Positions 52,661 through 60,093 are shown, numbered from the stretch's first letter. The stretch: DNA of 64,000 bases from Flavobacterium sp. 245 (GCF_004362055.1 NZ_SNXB01000002.1:372001-436000), one strand, 5' to 3'. Numbers and translations: made by a program. Notes: generated by a model from the sequence alone, not told the origin.

Positions 52661-53650
52661 TTAAATCTTTTTCTCTAAAAGCCTTTTAAGTGTTGACTGT
52701 AATTCTTCTCCATGAAGATTTTTTGCCACAATGATTCCGTTCGAATCCACTAAATAATTGGCTGGAATTGCTCTTACACCATATAATTTGGCAATCGCAC
52801 TGTTCCAGAAAAGTAAATCTGAAACCTGAAGCCAATCTAATTTATCGTCTTGAATTCCTTTAATCCAGCTTTCTTTTTTTCTGTCCAAAGAAATACCTAT
52901 TATATTAAAACCTTTGTCGTGGAATTCTTTGTAGACCGCTACAATATTTGGATTTTCTCTTCGACAAGGACCGCACCATGAAGCCCAAAAATCAACTAAA
53001 GTGTATCCTTTCAGGTTTTCTGAGAAACGAACGGGCTTCCCTTCCGGATTATTGGAAGTAAAATCTGGGGCTTTTTTACCAATCGCTAATCCGCTGAGTA
53101 CGGTCACCAGTTCTTTCAATTCTTTTACGTAAGTAGTACTTTGCAAGCTTTTATCCAATAAAGCAATATTTTGTGTGATTTGCTCCGGAGTCAATCTGTA
53201 CGACCAGTTTCTGTACAAAACATAAGCAGAAACAATCGACGTTGGATGTTCTGTGATGAATTTGCTGATTTCTGGGTCTTTCTCTTTTTTATATGCTTCA
53301 AACAAATCCTGTGAAACTGAACCTGTTACTGTTGAAGTATTGTAATATTTCTTCGGACTTAATTTTACCGTAATTGGCTCTTTTTCAAGGAAAATATACA
53401 ATGGTGAACTTGCCGAATTTACAGTTAAACCATATAATTCAGGCGTTTGTACTTTCGTTTTAAAACTAAAATTTCCGTCTTTAACTTTTACCGAATCAAT
53501 CGTAGTAAACATTTTGTTGTGAAACTTCTGCAGATAAACATATTGAACCACTGTATCAGCAACAGTTCCTTTTAACTGCAAATTATTTTCCTGCGCCTGT
53601 ATTTGCATTAATCCGCACAGTAAGGCAAAACCTAGTAAAATTTTTTTCAT
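52661..53650 (-). CDS. TlpA-like thiol:disulfide protein with DUF4369 domain
   Basis: 329 residues from the start at 53650; an upstream ATG at 53692 would add 14 residues, but the chosen one has a run of A before it and gives a clean signal peptide (MKKILLGFALLCGLMQIQAQE). N-terminal DUF4369-like beta domain about 25-110, a helical linker, then a thioredoxin/TlpA domain with the WASWCGPCRREN active site (C226, C229) and the conserved cis-Pro near RAIPANYLV. It is a periplasmic disulfide reductase or cytochrome-c-maturation type protein. It is the first large gene after the SAM-I riboswitch, with a 32-codon ORF between them. Confidence 0.88.
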   Translation of the reverse strand: MKKILLGFALLCGLMQIQAQENNLQLKGTVADTVVQYVYLQKFHNKMFTTIDSVKVKDGNFSFKTKVQTPELYGLTVNSASSPLYIFLEKEPITVKLSPKKYYNTSTVTGSVSQDLFEAYKKEKDPEISKFITEHPTSIVSAYVLYRNWSYRLTPEQITQNIALLDKSLQSTTYVKELKELVTVLSGLAIGKKAPDFTSNNPEGKPVRFSENLKGYTLVDFWASWCGPCRRENPNIVAVYKEFHDKGFNIIGISLDRKKESWIKGIQDDKLDWLQVSDLLFWNSAIAKLYGVRAIPANYLVDSNGIIVAKNLHGEELQSTLKRLLEKKI

Positions 53651-53783
53651 TTTTTTTTGATTTTTAGTGAATAGTAAGCTTAATATTTTCATAGTGATTT
53701 AAATTTAAATTGGACAAAAGAATTCTAGGGCCAATGTTAAAAGGCCGGAGCAGATGCTGTTAAAATGTGAAATGTGAAAAAAA

Positions 53784-53882
53784 TTAGTGTCTTCGCATTC
53801 GGAAAACTTCAAGATTACTTTTTTGAAAGCATAAATTCAAACGATCAGAATGGGCTTGTAATAAAACTGACTTAGTTTTCAT
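53784..53882 (-). CDS. 32-codon ORF between SAM-I riboswitch and TlpA-like gene
   Basis: ATG preceded by an A-rich stretch (TTTATTAAAA), 32 codons beginning MKTKSVLLQAHSDRLNLCF and ending FRMRRH, then TAA. It has no signal peptide; one Cys, several Lys/Arg/His. It may be a real small protein or a leader ORF that couples ribosome movement to the downstream gene. Supported by position, about 50 bases after the riboswitch, and by start context; no homology can be judged here. Confidence 0.5.
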   Translation of the reverse strand: MKTKSVLLQAHSDRLNLCFQKSNLEVFRMRRH

Positions 53883-53929
53883 TTTTAATAAATTGACTTT
53901 AAAATTGATGATCTTATTCAGATTCTAAG

Positions 53930-54042
53930 CGAAATCTTTCTTATCTGTCCGTTTCCGCGGAAGGATTTAGCACCTTATTTAGCAACAGGTTGCTAAGACT
54001 TCATTGGGCCTATTCCCTCAGTCTTTCTGGATAAGTATCATT
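53930..54042 (-). promoter_or_regulatory. SAM-I (S-box) riboswitch
   Basis: On the minus strand the conserved core is present in order: CTTATCCAGAAAGACTGAGGGA (the P1/P2 side and GGAGGGA-like box), GGCCCAATGAA, CTTAGCAACC, the GGTGCTAAATCC segment, and GATAAGAAAGAT closing P1. This is the S-adenosylmethionine riboswitch that lowers expression when SAM is high. A promoter (54062-54093) lies just upstream. The following genes are a 32-codon ORF, the TlpA-like gene, the class V aminotransferase and metNIQ. Confidence 0.93.
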
Positions 54043-54061
54043 ACAGAAATTTTCTGCGTTA

Positions 54062-54093
54062 CAAATATATATTAATTCTACCGAATTAGTCAA
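54062..54093 (-). promoter_or_regulatory. promoter of the SAM-I riboswitch transcript
   Basis: On the minus strand TTG (54093-54091), 21 bases, TATATTTG (54069-54062): a full match to the Bacteroidota consensus. Transcription should start within about 10-15 bases of the riboswitch. Confidence 0.8.
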
Positions 54094-54251
54094 GTTTAAA
54101 ATTGTTTTTTTTTCAAATTATTTTTGATTGGTTTTAAAACTGGAATTAATAAACTTAAAAACAGACATTTATAAAAATTGTATTTTTTGATTTTACGAAC
54201 GAAATTGATGTGTTTAATTGGAAAAAAGCGCTAAAAGTAGCGTTCTTAAGC

Positions 54252-54285
54252 AAAAAAAAAACTCATTCCGGTTCTGAAATGAGTT
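54252..54285 (-). terminator. intrinsic terminator of the SnoaL-nitronate monooxygenase operon
   Basis: Stem AACTCATT / AATGAGTT, then a T-run on the minus strand, about 45 bases after the nitronate monooxygenase stop. Confidence 0.85.
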
Positions 54286-54328
54286 CTAGTTTGTTATTCC
54301 GAAGAAAGAGAAAAGAAAAAAGTTCTTC

Positions 54329-55417
54329 TTATACTTTCAATCCATCAAAATAAGCTGCAGTTTCTTCAATTAAAGACTCCATAAGTATTCCCGCCTTTCT
54401 ATGTTTTAAAATAGGCGAAATCTGTCCGCCCCAAAACAATATCATGTCCCATTTTTGCTGATCGAGCGCCGCTTTTCGCAACGGCGACATAAAAGTAGTC
54501 TGTAATGGAAATGGCAATATATCCATTTCTTTGCCTGTAATTTCTTTCGCAATTCGGCTGGTGATGCCTCGTCCTAATCTTCCGGTGTAAGCGCGTGATA
54601 ATGTGGTGTATTTTGAAGCATCTGAAAAAAGCATTTCTCTGTGTATTGGCAATGCGTTTGATTCTTCAGTCGCTAAAAATGCCGTTCCTAATTGTGCTGC
54701 ACTTGCTCCTAAAGCTAATGCAGCGGCAATTCCTTTTCCGTTGGCAATTCCTCCTGCTGCAATAACAGGAACTTTTACTTTTTCTCTGATCAATTGCAAT
54801 AAAACAAAAGTTCCGGTTACAGATGATTCAGCAGAAGCCAAAAAAGAAGGTCGGTGCCCACCGGCTTCAAAACCTGAAGCAATAATCATATCAACTCCTG
54901 CATTTTCTAAAAATAGAGCTTCATCTAAAGTTGTAGCTGCTCCCACGGTTACAATTCCTAATCTTCGGCATTGCTCTAAAACATCTTGAGACGGAACACC
55001 AAACATGAAACTGAAAACTTTTGGACGAATATCTAAAACAACTTCCAGCTGATTTTCGAATCGGGATTGAAAAGATGCTGGTTTTTCGGGCAACGGAATG
55101 CCGACTTCGTCAAAATAAGGTTTAAACAGTTCTTTTGCCTTGTTATATTGTTCGTCTGTAATGCCTTCCGGATTCATATCTGAATCGGATACCCAAAGAT
55201 TTAAATTATAAGGCTTATTCGTTAACGCTTTTATTTGCTTGTCTGCCTCAAGAATTTCCTGCGGGCTCAACGTATAAGCGCCATATCCGCCCAATCCGCC
55301 TGCATTTGAAACCGTTGCTACAAGTTCTGCCGATGACAAATTGCCACCAAAAGGCCCTTGCAATATAGGATATTGAATTCCTAACAACTCTGAAGCTTTT
55401 GTATTGTACCACATCAC
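54329..55417 (-). CDS. nitronate monooxygenase (2-nitropropane dioxygenase family)
   Basis: 362 residues. FMN-binding TIM barrel with the N-terminal IQYPILQGPFGGNLS, the substrate/FMN motifs GAATTLDEALFLENAGVDMIIASGFEAGGHR (His in GGHR is the catalytic base of this family) and VPVIAAGGIANGKGIAAALALGASAAQLGTAFLAT. It oxidises alkyl nitronates or nitro compounds with FMN. It follows the SnoaL-like gene by 14 bases. Upstream sequence contains a CRP-like palindrome (55971-55984). Confidence 0.9.
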   Translation of the reverse strand: MMWYNTKASELLGIQYPILQGPFGGNLSSAELVATVSNAGGLGGYGAYTLSPQEILEADKQIKALTNKPYNLNLWVSDSDMNPEGITDEQYNKAKELFKPYFDEVGIPLPEKPASFQSRFENQLEVVLDIRPKVFSFMFGVPSQDVLEQCRRLGIVTVGAATTLDEALFLENAGVDMIIASGFEAGGHRPSFLASAESSVTGTFVLLQLIREKVKVPVIAAGGIANGKGIAAALALGASAAQLGTAFLATEESNALPIHREMLFSDASKYTTLSRAYTGRLGRGITSRIAKEITGKEMDILPFPLQTTFMSPLRKAALDQQKWDMILFWGGQISPILKHRKAGILMESLIEETAAYFDGLKV

Positions 55418-55431
55418 TTTAAAATTTAAAA

Positions 55432-55914
55432 TTATTCGCTTAGATTAGTCAGCATTTTATTGACAATGAGCCACTTTCCATCAATCTTATGGAAAGATAA
55501 AAAATCCCGATAATTAAAATCATACATTTTCACATTAAGCTCTGCAATCGCAATTGAATTTACGACTTTTATGCTCAATATTTCGCCTTTAAAAGGTTTT
55601 CCTGAATCTTTTGGACTTTGTCTATTTTTTACGCCATCTAAATAAAGAGCTTCGGTTTTAAAATAAGGCTGTCCATTAACGTCTCCAAACACAAAGCTTC
55701 CCGGATAAAAAATGCTTCCCAAAAGCAGAACATCACCTTCATAAATTCCTTTAAAATAATAGTTTTCAACTGCGTCTGTAATAGCCTCTGTGTCTGAATT
55801 ATGAGTTTTCATTGTGTTATTGTTTTGTGCTTTTATTCCCCCTGTATTAAAGAGTAGAAAAGCGATTAATAAAATTATTTTTGATACTGACAATTTTGAT
55901 TTTTGTATTTTCAT
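55432..55914 (-). CDS. SnoaL/DUF4440-like (lumazine-binding-type) secreted protein
   Basis: 160 residues. Signal peptide about 1-28 (ILLIAFLLFNTGGIKAQ), then a single NTF2-like domain: DTEAITDAVENYYFKGIYEGDVLLLGSIFYPGSFVFGDVNGQ and NVKMYDFNYRDFLSFHKIDGKWLIVNKML, as in the DUF4440/lumazine-binding class. Such proteins bind or isomerise small substrates in a pocket; here unknown. First gene of a two-gene unit with nitronate monooxygenase. Confidence 0.75.
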   Translation of the reverse strand: MKIQKSKLSVSKIILLIAFLLFNTGGIKAQNNNTMKTHNSDTEAITDAVENYYFKGIYEGDVLLLGSIFYPGSFVFGDVNGQPYFKTEALYLDGVKNRQSPKDSGKPFKGEILSIKVVNSIAIAELNVKMYDFNYRDFLSFHKIDGKWLIVNKMLTNLSE

Positions 55915-55939
55915 GATTTTTCAGTTTATAATTACAATA

Positions 55940-55984
55940 CAAATTTCAAAAGAAACAGCGAGATGACTGCGTGATGTACATCAC
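55940..55984 (-). promoter_or_regulatory. CRP-like operator and -7 box of the SnoaL operon
   Basis: Perfect palindrome GTGATGTACATCAC (55971-55984), then exactly 31 bases to the final G of GAAATTTG (55947-55940, one mismatch to TAnnTTTG). No TTG at the -33 spacing. The palindrome centre falls near -41.5 if the box is the usual distance from the start. Confidence 0.7.
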
Positions 55985-56017
55985 TATTCAATCTTATCAT
56001 AAACCTATTTAAACTAT

Positions 56018-56057
56018 TAAAAAAAGATCTGGTACAGTTGTCTTTCAAACCGTACCA
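56018..56057 (-). terminator. intrinsic terminator after the DJ-1-like gene
   Basis: Minus strand TTTGGTACGGTTT, loop, AACTGTACCAGA, then TCTTTTTTT. Stem GGTAC/GTACC with extra pairs. It ends the YceI operon just before the second operator. Confidence 0.8.
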
Positions 56058-56066
56058 AATCATTAC

Positions 56067-56825
56067 TTATTTTATTTTTGATAATAATTTAGTCGCTACT
56101 TCTTCAGAAGATTGCGGATTTTGACCTGTCAATAATAAGCCATCTTCCACCACATAAGAACTCCAGTCAGAACCTTGAGAAAAGTTACCGCCACGTTCTT
56201 TTAATTTATCTTCCAATAAAAAAGGTACCACTTTGGTTAATCCAACGGCTGCTTCTTCATTGTTAGTGAAACCTGTTACTTTTTTTCCGGCAATAAGATA
56301 TTTTCCACTTTTGTCTTTAACATTTACCAAAGCTGCCGGTGCATGACATACAAAAGCGATTGGTTTGCTATTATTGTAAAAATCCTGAATAAGTTTTATC
56401 GAGTTTTTATCACTAGCCAAATCCCACATTGGACCATGACCTCCTGGATAGAAGACTGCGTTGAAATCTTTTTGTTTTACACTGGTAATTTTCACTGTAC
56501 TTGCCAAGGCATTTTGCGCCTTTTGATCTGCATAAAAGCGTTTAGTTGCCGGAGTTTGAAAGGATGGGTCATTACTTTTTGGATCAATTGGAGCCTGTCC
56601 ACCATTTGGAGTAGCAATTACGACTTCAATTCCTTTATCTAAAAAGTAAAAATAAGGTGTTGCAAATTCTTCAATCCATGAACCGGTTAATTCCCCAGTG
56701 TCACCTAATTTATTGTGTGAAGTTAAAACAAACAATACTTTTGTTTTTTTGTTCTCCTGCGCAATAACTGCAAGATTACTTATTGCAAAAAGAGCAATAA
56801 ATACTGATTTCATTATATTTTTCAT
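56067..56825 (-). CDS. exported DJ-1/PfpI-superfamily (Hsp31-like) protein
   Basis: 252 residues with a signal peptide (about 1-22, VFIALFAISNLAVIAQ). The domain is that of the large DJ-1/PfpI class: nucleophile Cys160 in IAFVCHAPAALVNV with the adjacent His161, the early Glu in GSWIEEFATPYFYF, and FNAVFYPGGHGPMWDL. Hsp31-like members are glyoxalase III or chaperone-type; the secreted form is uncommon. Last gene of the YceI-tautomerase-SDR-DJ-1 unit. Confidence 0.85.
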   Translation of the reverse strand: MKNIMKSVFIALFAISNLAVIAQENKKTKVLFVLTSHNKLGDTGELTGSWIEEFATPYFYFLDKGIEVVIATPNGGQAPIDPKSNDPSFQTPATKRFYADQKAQNALASTVKITSVKQKDFNAVFYPGGHGPMWDLASDKNSIKLIQDFYNNSKPIAFVCHAPAALVNVKDKSGKYLIAGKKVTGFTNNEEAAVGLTKVVPFLLEDKLKERGGNFSQGSDWSSYVVEDGLLLTGQNPQSSEEVATKLLSKIK

Positions 56826-56897
56826 TTTTCTTATTATTTATGCTTCAACACTTTGTATTGCTACAAAGCATCGAAGCAGTTATTATTCTTTTTTTAA

Positions 56898-57632
56898 TTA
56901 ATTTAAGTTGTGGCCTGCTCCTTTTCCTCCGTCCACATTTATAATTGATCCGGTAATAAAATTGCTTTTTGCAACAGTGTAAACCATTTCGGCCACATCA
57001 TCAATCTCTCCTACTCTGTTTAATAAATGTAAACCAGCATTTTGATCGGCTTTATCACCGTGCATTGGTGTTCTGATAACGCCTGGGGCAACGGTATTGA
57101 AACGAATGTTTTGTTTTCCAAATTCTGCTGCTAGTTGAATTGTCAATGCATGAATAGCACCTTTGCTTGCAACGGGAGCCGAAGCCGGCCATCCGCCCAA
57201 ACCGTGATTGACCAATGGTGTTCCAATATTAATAACAACACCGCCTTTTTGTTCCAGCATTTGAGGAATCACAGCCTGAGTGGTAAAATAAGTTCCTTTT
57301 AAATTGGTTGTCAAAAATTTATCTAAATACGCTTCGTCAACTTCTAAAAAAGGTTTGCTATCAAATATTCCGGCATTGTTAACCAAAACATCTACTGAAC
57401 CGAATTTTTCGATCGCAATTTTTACTAATTGCTCACCTGTTTGTTTGTTGCTGATATCTCCGGCATACATTGCCAAATTATCCCCTCCGCCAAATTCATT
57501 AAAAGCAATTTCTAATGACGCTGGTGTTACTGAATTGATGACAACATTATCTCCTCTGTCCAAGAAGTATTTCGCGATTCCTTTTCCAATACCAGATGCT
57601 GCTCCAGTAACGATTATAGTTTGTTTTTTCAT
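56898..57632 (-). CDS. SDR-fold protein lacking the catalytic Tyr
   Basis: 244 residues. Rossmann nucleotide site TGAASGIGKG (about 9-18) and NNAG (85-88) are present, as is Asn110 in TTNLKGTYF. The expected YxxxK reads P153-V-A-S-K157 (WPASAPVASKGAIHA), so the catalytic Tyr is Pro; the usual catalytic Ser region (VINIGTPLVNHG) also lacks an obvious Ser. The Lys remains. Such SDR proteins may be inactive as oxidoreductases or use other chemistry. It lies 5 bases after the tautomerase gene. Confidence 0.85.
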   Translation of the reverse strand: MKKQTIIVTGAASGIGKGIAKYFLDRGDNVVINSVTPASLEIAFNEFGGGDNLAMYAGDISNKQTGEQLVKIAIEKFGSVDVLVNNAGIFDSKPFLEVDEAYLDKFLTTNLKGTYFTTQAVIPQMLEQKGGVVINIGTPLVNHGLGGWPASAPVASKGAIHALTIQLAAEFGKQNIRFNTVAPGVIRTPMHGDKADQNAGLHLLNRVGEIDDVAEMVYTVAKSNFITGSIINVDGGKGAGHNLN

Positions 57633-57637
57633 GATAT

Positions 57638-57856
57638 TTATTTTTTATCGGCAGTAATGCCTTTTTCTCTTAATACTGATACTTGTTCTCCTGCGTAACC
57701 CCAATCATCAAGTTCAACTTCCTGAATTACAATATGGGTTAAGTGCGGATCTTTGTTTAATACTTCTGTAATCAAATTAGTAATACCGCTTATTAATTGC
57801 TGTTTTTGCTCACGTGTTACGCCTTCGCGAGTCAATTCTAATTTTACGTAAGGCAT
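57638..57856 (-). CDS. 4-oxalocrotonate tautomerase-family protein
   Basis: 72 residues. Begins M-P-Y-V, exposing catalytic Pro1 after Met removal, then the 4-OT fold (KLELTREGVTREQKQQLISGITNLITEVLNKDPHLTHIVIQEVELDDWGYAG). Enzymes of this class move protons on small carbonyl compounds. It lies 4 bases after YceI and 5 bases before the SDR gene, so it is cotranscribed. Confidence 0.9.
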   Translation of the reverse strand: MPYVKLELTREGVTREQKQQLISGITNLITEVLNKDPHLTHIVIQEVELDDWGYAGEQVSVLREKGITADKK

Positions 57857-57860
57857 GGTT

Positions 57861-58415
57861 TTAGTTTTTAGATTGTTCTGAAAAAATGGCTTCGGCAGTG
57901 ATATTGAAATCCAATTCGAAGTCGTTGTAAATTAAGGTGTCTCCCAAATCTTTGAAGAAATTTCCTGAGCGGAATTTGATATCGTATTTGGTACGGTCAA
58001 TAATCATTTTGCCTGTAAGGGCAATTGCATTTCGATTGTTTTCTAATGTTGCGTCAAAACCTACAACATGCGTAATGTTTTTTATGGTAAGATTACCTTC
58101 AAGATGAAAAATGCTGTCCGATACTTCTTTCACTGAAAGAACATCAAAAGCTGCTGTTGGAAATTTTTCGATTGAGAAAAAATCGTCTGAGGCAAGATGA
58201 CCAGCGAATTGTGTATTTGTTGCCGGATCTGTTACATCCAGAATTTTAATAGAAGCTGTATCAATTACAACTTTCCCTCCTTTTACTTTTCCATCCTCTA
58301 CGATGAAATTACCTTCTTTGATACCAATTGTACCATTATGTGCACCGGTTACTTTTCTTCCAGTCCATTCTACGTTGCTATTTGAGCTTACGATTTTAAA
58401 ATTTGTTGTTTCCAT
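57861..58415 (-). CDS. YceI-family lipid-binding-like protein
   Basis: 184 residues, lipocalin-like YceI barrel: SNSNVEWTGRKVTGAHNGTIGIKEGNFIVEDGKVKGGKVVIDTASIKI, then HLASDDFFSIEKFPTAAFDVLSV and the family-typical LEGNLTIKNITHVVGFDATL and KFRSGNFFKDLGDTLIYNDFELDFNI. No signal peptide, so it is cytoplasmic in this form. YceI proteins bind amphiphilic molecules. First gene of the operon preceded by a CRP-like palindrome (58482-58495). Confidence 0.92.
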   Translation of the reverse strand: METTNFKIVSSNSNVEWTGRKVTGAHNGTIGIKEGNFIVEDGKVKGGKVVIDTASIKILDVTDPATNTQFAGHLASDDFFSIEKFPTAAFDVLSVKEVSDSIFHLEGNLTIKNITHVVGFDATLENNRNAIALTGKMIIDRTKYDIKFRSGNFFKDLGDTLIYNDFELDFNITAEAIFSEQSKN

Positions 58416-58450
58416 TGTGATTGTATTTAAGTGTATTTAAAACTACAGTA

Positions 58451-58495
58451 CAAAGGAACGGCGACTATGGAAATGGGTTACGTGATGTAGATCAC
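58451..58495 (-). promoter_or_regulatory. CRP-like operator and -7 box of the YceI operon
   Basis: GTGAT-N4-ATCAC at 58482-58495 (GTGATCTACATCAC on the minus strand), then exactly 31 bases to the final G of TTCCTTTG (58458-58451, one mismatch to TAnnTTTG). Same spacing as in front of the SnoaL operon. No TTG at -33. Confidence 0.7.
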
Positions 58496-58508
58496 ATTCT
58501 TTTTTTTG

Positions 58509-58580
58509 AGGTGCTAAGGTGCTAAGATACTAAGGTGCTAAGATTCTAAGATGCTAAGATTCTAAGATGCTAAGGTGCTG
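58509..58580. repeat. octanucleotide tandem repeat
   Basis: Nine 8-bp units of the form G(G/A)T(G/A/T)CTAA, e.g. GGTGCTAA, GATACTAA, GATTCTAA, GATGCTAA. Drifted but in register throughout. Confidence 0.9.
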
Positions 58581-58608
58581 AGTTTTTTATGCTGCTATCG
58601 AATGAAAC

Positions 58609-58702
58609 ATAGCCAGCGGTTTCAACCGCTGGGACGTAATGTTTGAAACGTAAATACATTGCTTGCAATTAAAATCCCTGTGGTTGAAACCACAGGCTAT
58701 AT
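58609..58702. repeat. paired-hairpin repeat element
   Basis: Two strong hairpins, CCAGCGGTT-TC-AACCGCTGG (58613-58632) and CCTGTGGTT-GA-AACCACAGG (58677-58696), enclosed by the outer pair ATAGCC / GGCTAT. This can fold into a three-way structure; a similar arrangement recurs in flavobacterial intergenic DNA. Confidence 0.75.
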
Positions 58703-58721
58703 TTGATTTCACTTCTCATTT

Positions 58722-58824
58722 TTGTCATTTCGGAGGAACGAGAAATCCTCGCAAGTAACTCAATAAAGTTTGGATTCTCATTGTGGAGCTTCTTGCGGAG
58801 ATCCCTCGTTCCTCGGGATGACAA
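58722..58824. repeat. dispersed inverted repeat, short copy
   Basis: Begins TTGTCATTTCGGAGGAACGA and ends TCGTTCCTCGGGATGACAA, near-perfect inverted ends of about 19 bp. Same family as the 52481-52644 element, with the right half closely matching. Confidence 0.8.
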
Positions 58825-58892
58825 ACTACACGGAAAAATAGGAACTAATAAAAAATCATATTTAATCCCGTTAATCTGTGCCAAAAAAACCT

Positions 58893-59465
58893 TTACGAAT
58901 TATAAAGCCTGCTCAGGGTTTCTCTTGAAACACCTAAATAAGCAGCAATCAAATGTTTTGGGACAAGATTATACAATTGCGGATATAAAGCCAAAAGCTC
59001 TTCATAACGTATTTTGACGTTGTTATTCATGAAAGATAAAAGTCTTTTTTGAGAAGCGATGTAACCCTTATTCGTTCTCCAGCGGAAAAAATGTTCCACT
59101 TGATGAAACTCCTTGCAAAGTTTTTCGCGGTCCTCGTTTGACAGGCAAAGCACTTCGGCATCGGTGATGCAGTCAACGTTTATGGTTGCTTCCGTTTTAT
59201 TGTATAAAGCAGTATAATCTGATGCCCACCAAGTTGGCATTGCGAATTGCAGTATGTACATTTTGATTTCATCATTAATAAAAAAAGCCTTCAAACAGCC
59301 CGAAATCACAAAATATTCGCAGTTTACTTTATCTCCAGCACCAATAATCGTTTGGCCTTTTTTGAAAGATAAAGGCTTGAAATGAGAAAAAAAGTAATCA
59401 AACTCTTTTTCTGTTAATAAGGCGGTTTTTGCAATATGCTGCTGTAAAAGTTCTTTGGCTTCCAT
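58893..59465 (-). CDS. Crp/Fnr-family transcriptional regulator
   Basis: 190 residues. Cyclic-nucleotide-binding-like beta roll about 20-110 (FKKGQTIIGAGDKVNCEYFVISGCLKAFFINDEIKMYILQFAMPTWWASDY), dimer helix, and a C-terminal HTH ending LVPKHLIAAYLGVSRETLSRLYNS. The recognition helix R181-E182-T183-x-x-R186 equals the CRP pattern that reads GTGA half-sites. Matching GTGAT-N4-ATCAC palindromes lie before the YceI and SnoaL operons. The effector is unknown; no Cys cluster for an Fe-S centre is seen. Divergent from the DoxX-like gene. Confidence 0.9.
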   Translation of the reverse strand: MEAKELLQQHIAKTALLTEKEFDYFFSHFKPLSFKKGQTIIGAGDKVNCEYFVISGCLKAFFINDEIKMYILQFAMPTWWASDYTALYNKTEATINVDCITDAEVLCLSNEDREKLCKEFHQVEHFFRWRTNKGYIASQKRLLSFMNNNVKIRYEELLALYPQLYNLVPKHLIAAYLGVSRETLSRLYNS

Positions 59466-59672
59466 TCTTAAAATTGAAATAAAACTGATTCAAAAAGTAA
59501 TTCTCAAAGTTACAAAATCGATATTACATCTAAACAGATTGCTTTATTGAAAACTTAAAGTCAAGTAATGTCTGATTCAAAGCTTAAAATGTCCGTTTCA
59601 CTAAAATAGCACTATGTTTTCTGCTGGTTCTAACGCAATTTTGACCTGTTTAACAACTTAAAATTTAAAATC

Positions 59673-60071
59673 ATGAACACAAAAACGACTAAAATTATTT
59701 ACTGGACGGGAATCATTTTAACTTCATTATGGTTTGGTGCCAGCGGATTTTTTGAACTTACAACCAACAAATTAGTTTGGGAAATTACACAGCAATTGGG
59801 TTATCCAGCACATTTCATTTACATTCTTGGCGTAATGAAAATCTCAGGCGTAATCACATTATTGATTCCGAATAAATTATTGCGATTGAAAGAATGGGTC
59901 TTTGCAGGGATTTTCTTTGACATCATTTTTGCTTTCTTCTCAAAATTAGTTGTATTAGGGTTTCCTGCCACAATTGATGCCATTATTGCTTTTGCAATGG
60001 TCAGCATTACGTATGCCATGTTTAGAGAATTATACACAGCAAATTACAGCCAAAATGCAATTGTAAGCTAA
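59673..60071 (+). CDS. DoxX-like small membrane protein
   Basis: 132 residues with four membrane helices (about 8-25, 45-67, 73-90, 98-118). The N-terminal TKIIYWTGIILTSLWFGASGFFELTTN and FIYILGVMKISGVITLLIPNKLLRLKEWVFAGIFFDIIFAF resemble the DoxX-like/DUF family of quinone-associated membrane proteins. Divergent from the Crp/Fnr gene across 207 bases. A role in respiratory or redox stress is plausible but unproved. Confidence 0.75.
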   Translation: MNTKTTKIIYWTGIILTSLWFGASGFFELTTNKLVWEITQQLGYPAHFIYILGVMKISGVITLLIPNKLLRLKEWVFAGIFFDIIFAFFSKLVVLGFPATIDAIIAFAMVSITYAMFRELYTANYSQNAIVS

Positions 60072-60093
60072 TCCTAAAGCTTTTTATAAAAAT

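Larger units (their letters stand above)
58416..58892. other. intergenic region packed with repeats and an operator
   Basis: No supported gene. It contains the CRP-like operator and -7 box of the YceI operon (58451-58495), an octanucleotide array (58509-58580), a paired-hairpin element (58609-58702) and a dispersed inverted repeat (58722-58824). Confidence 0.8.

Noticed and set aside
54603..54989. 128-residue plus-strand ORF inside the nitronate monooxygenase gene
   Set aside because: Antisense shadow of a conserved enzyme; Ala/Pro-rich composition is a result of the opposite reading frame.
58669..58884. 71-residue minus-strand ORF and 104-residue plus-strand ORF near 58.7-59.0 kb
   Set aside because: They consist mainly of the dispersed inverted repeat and the 3' part of the Crp/Fnr gene in another frame.
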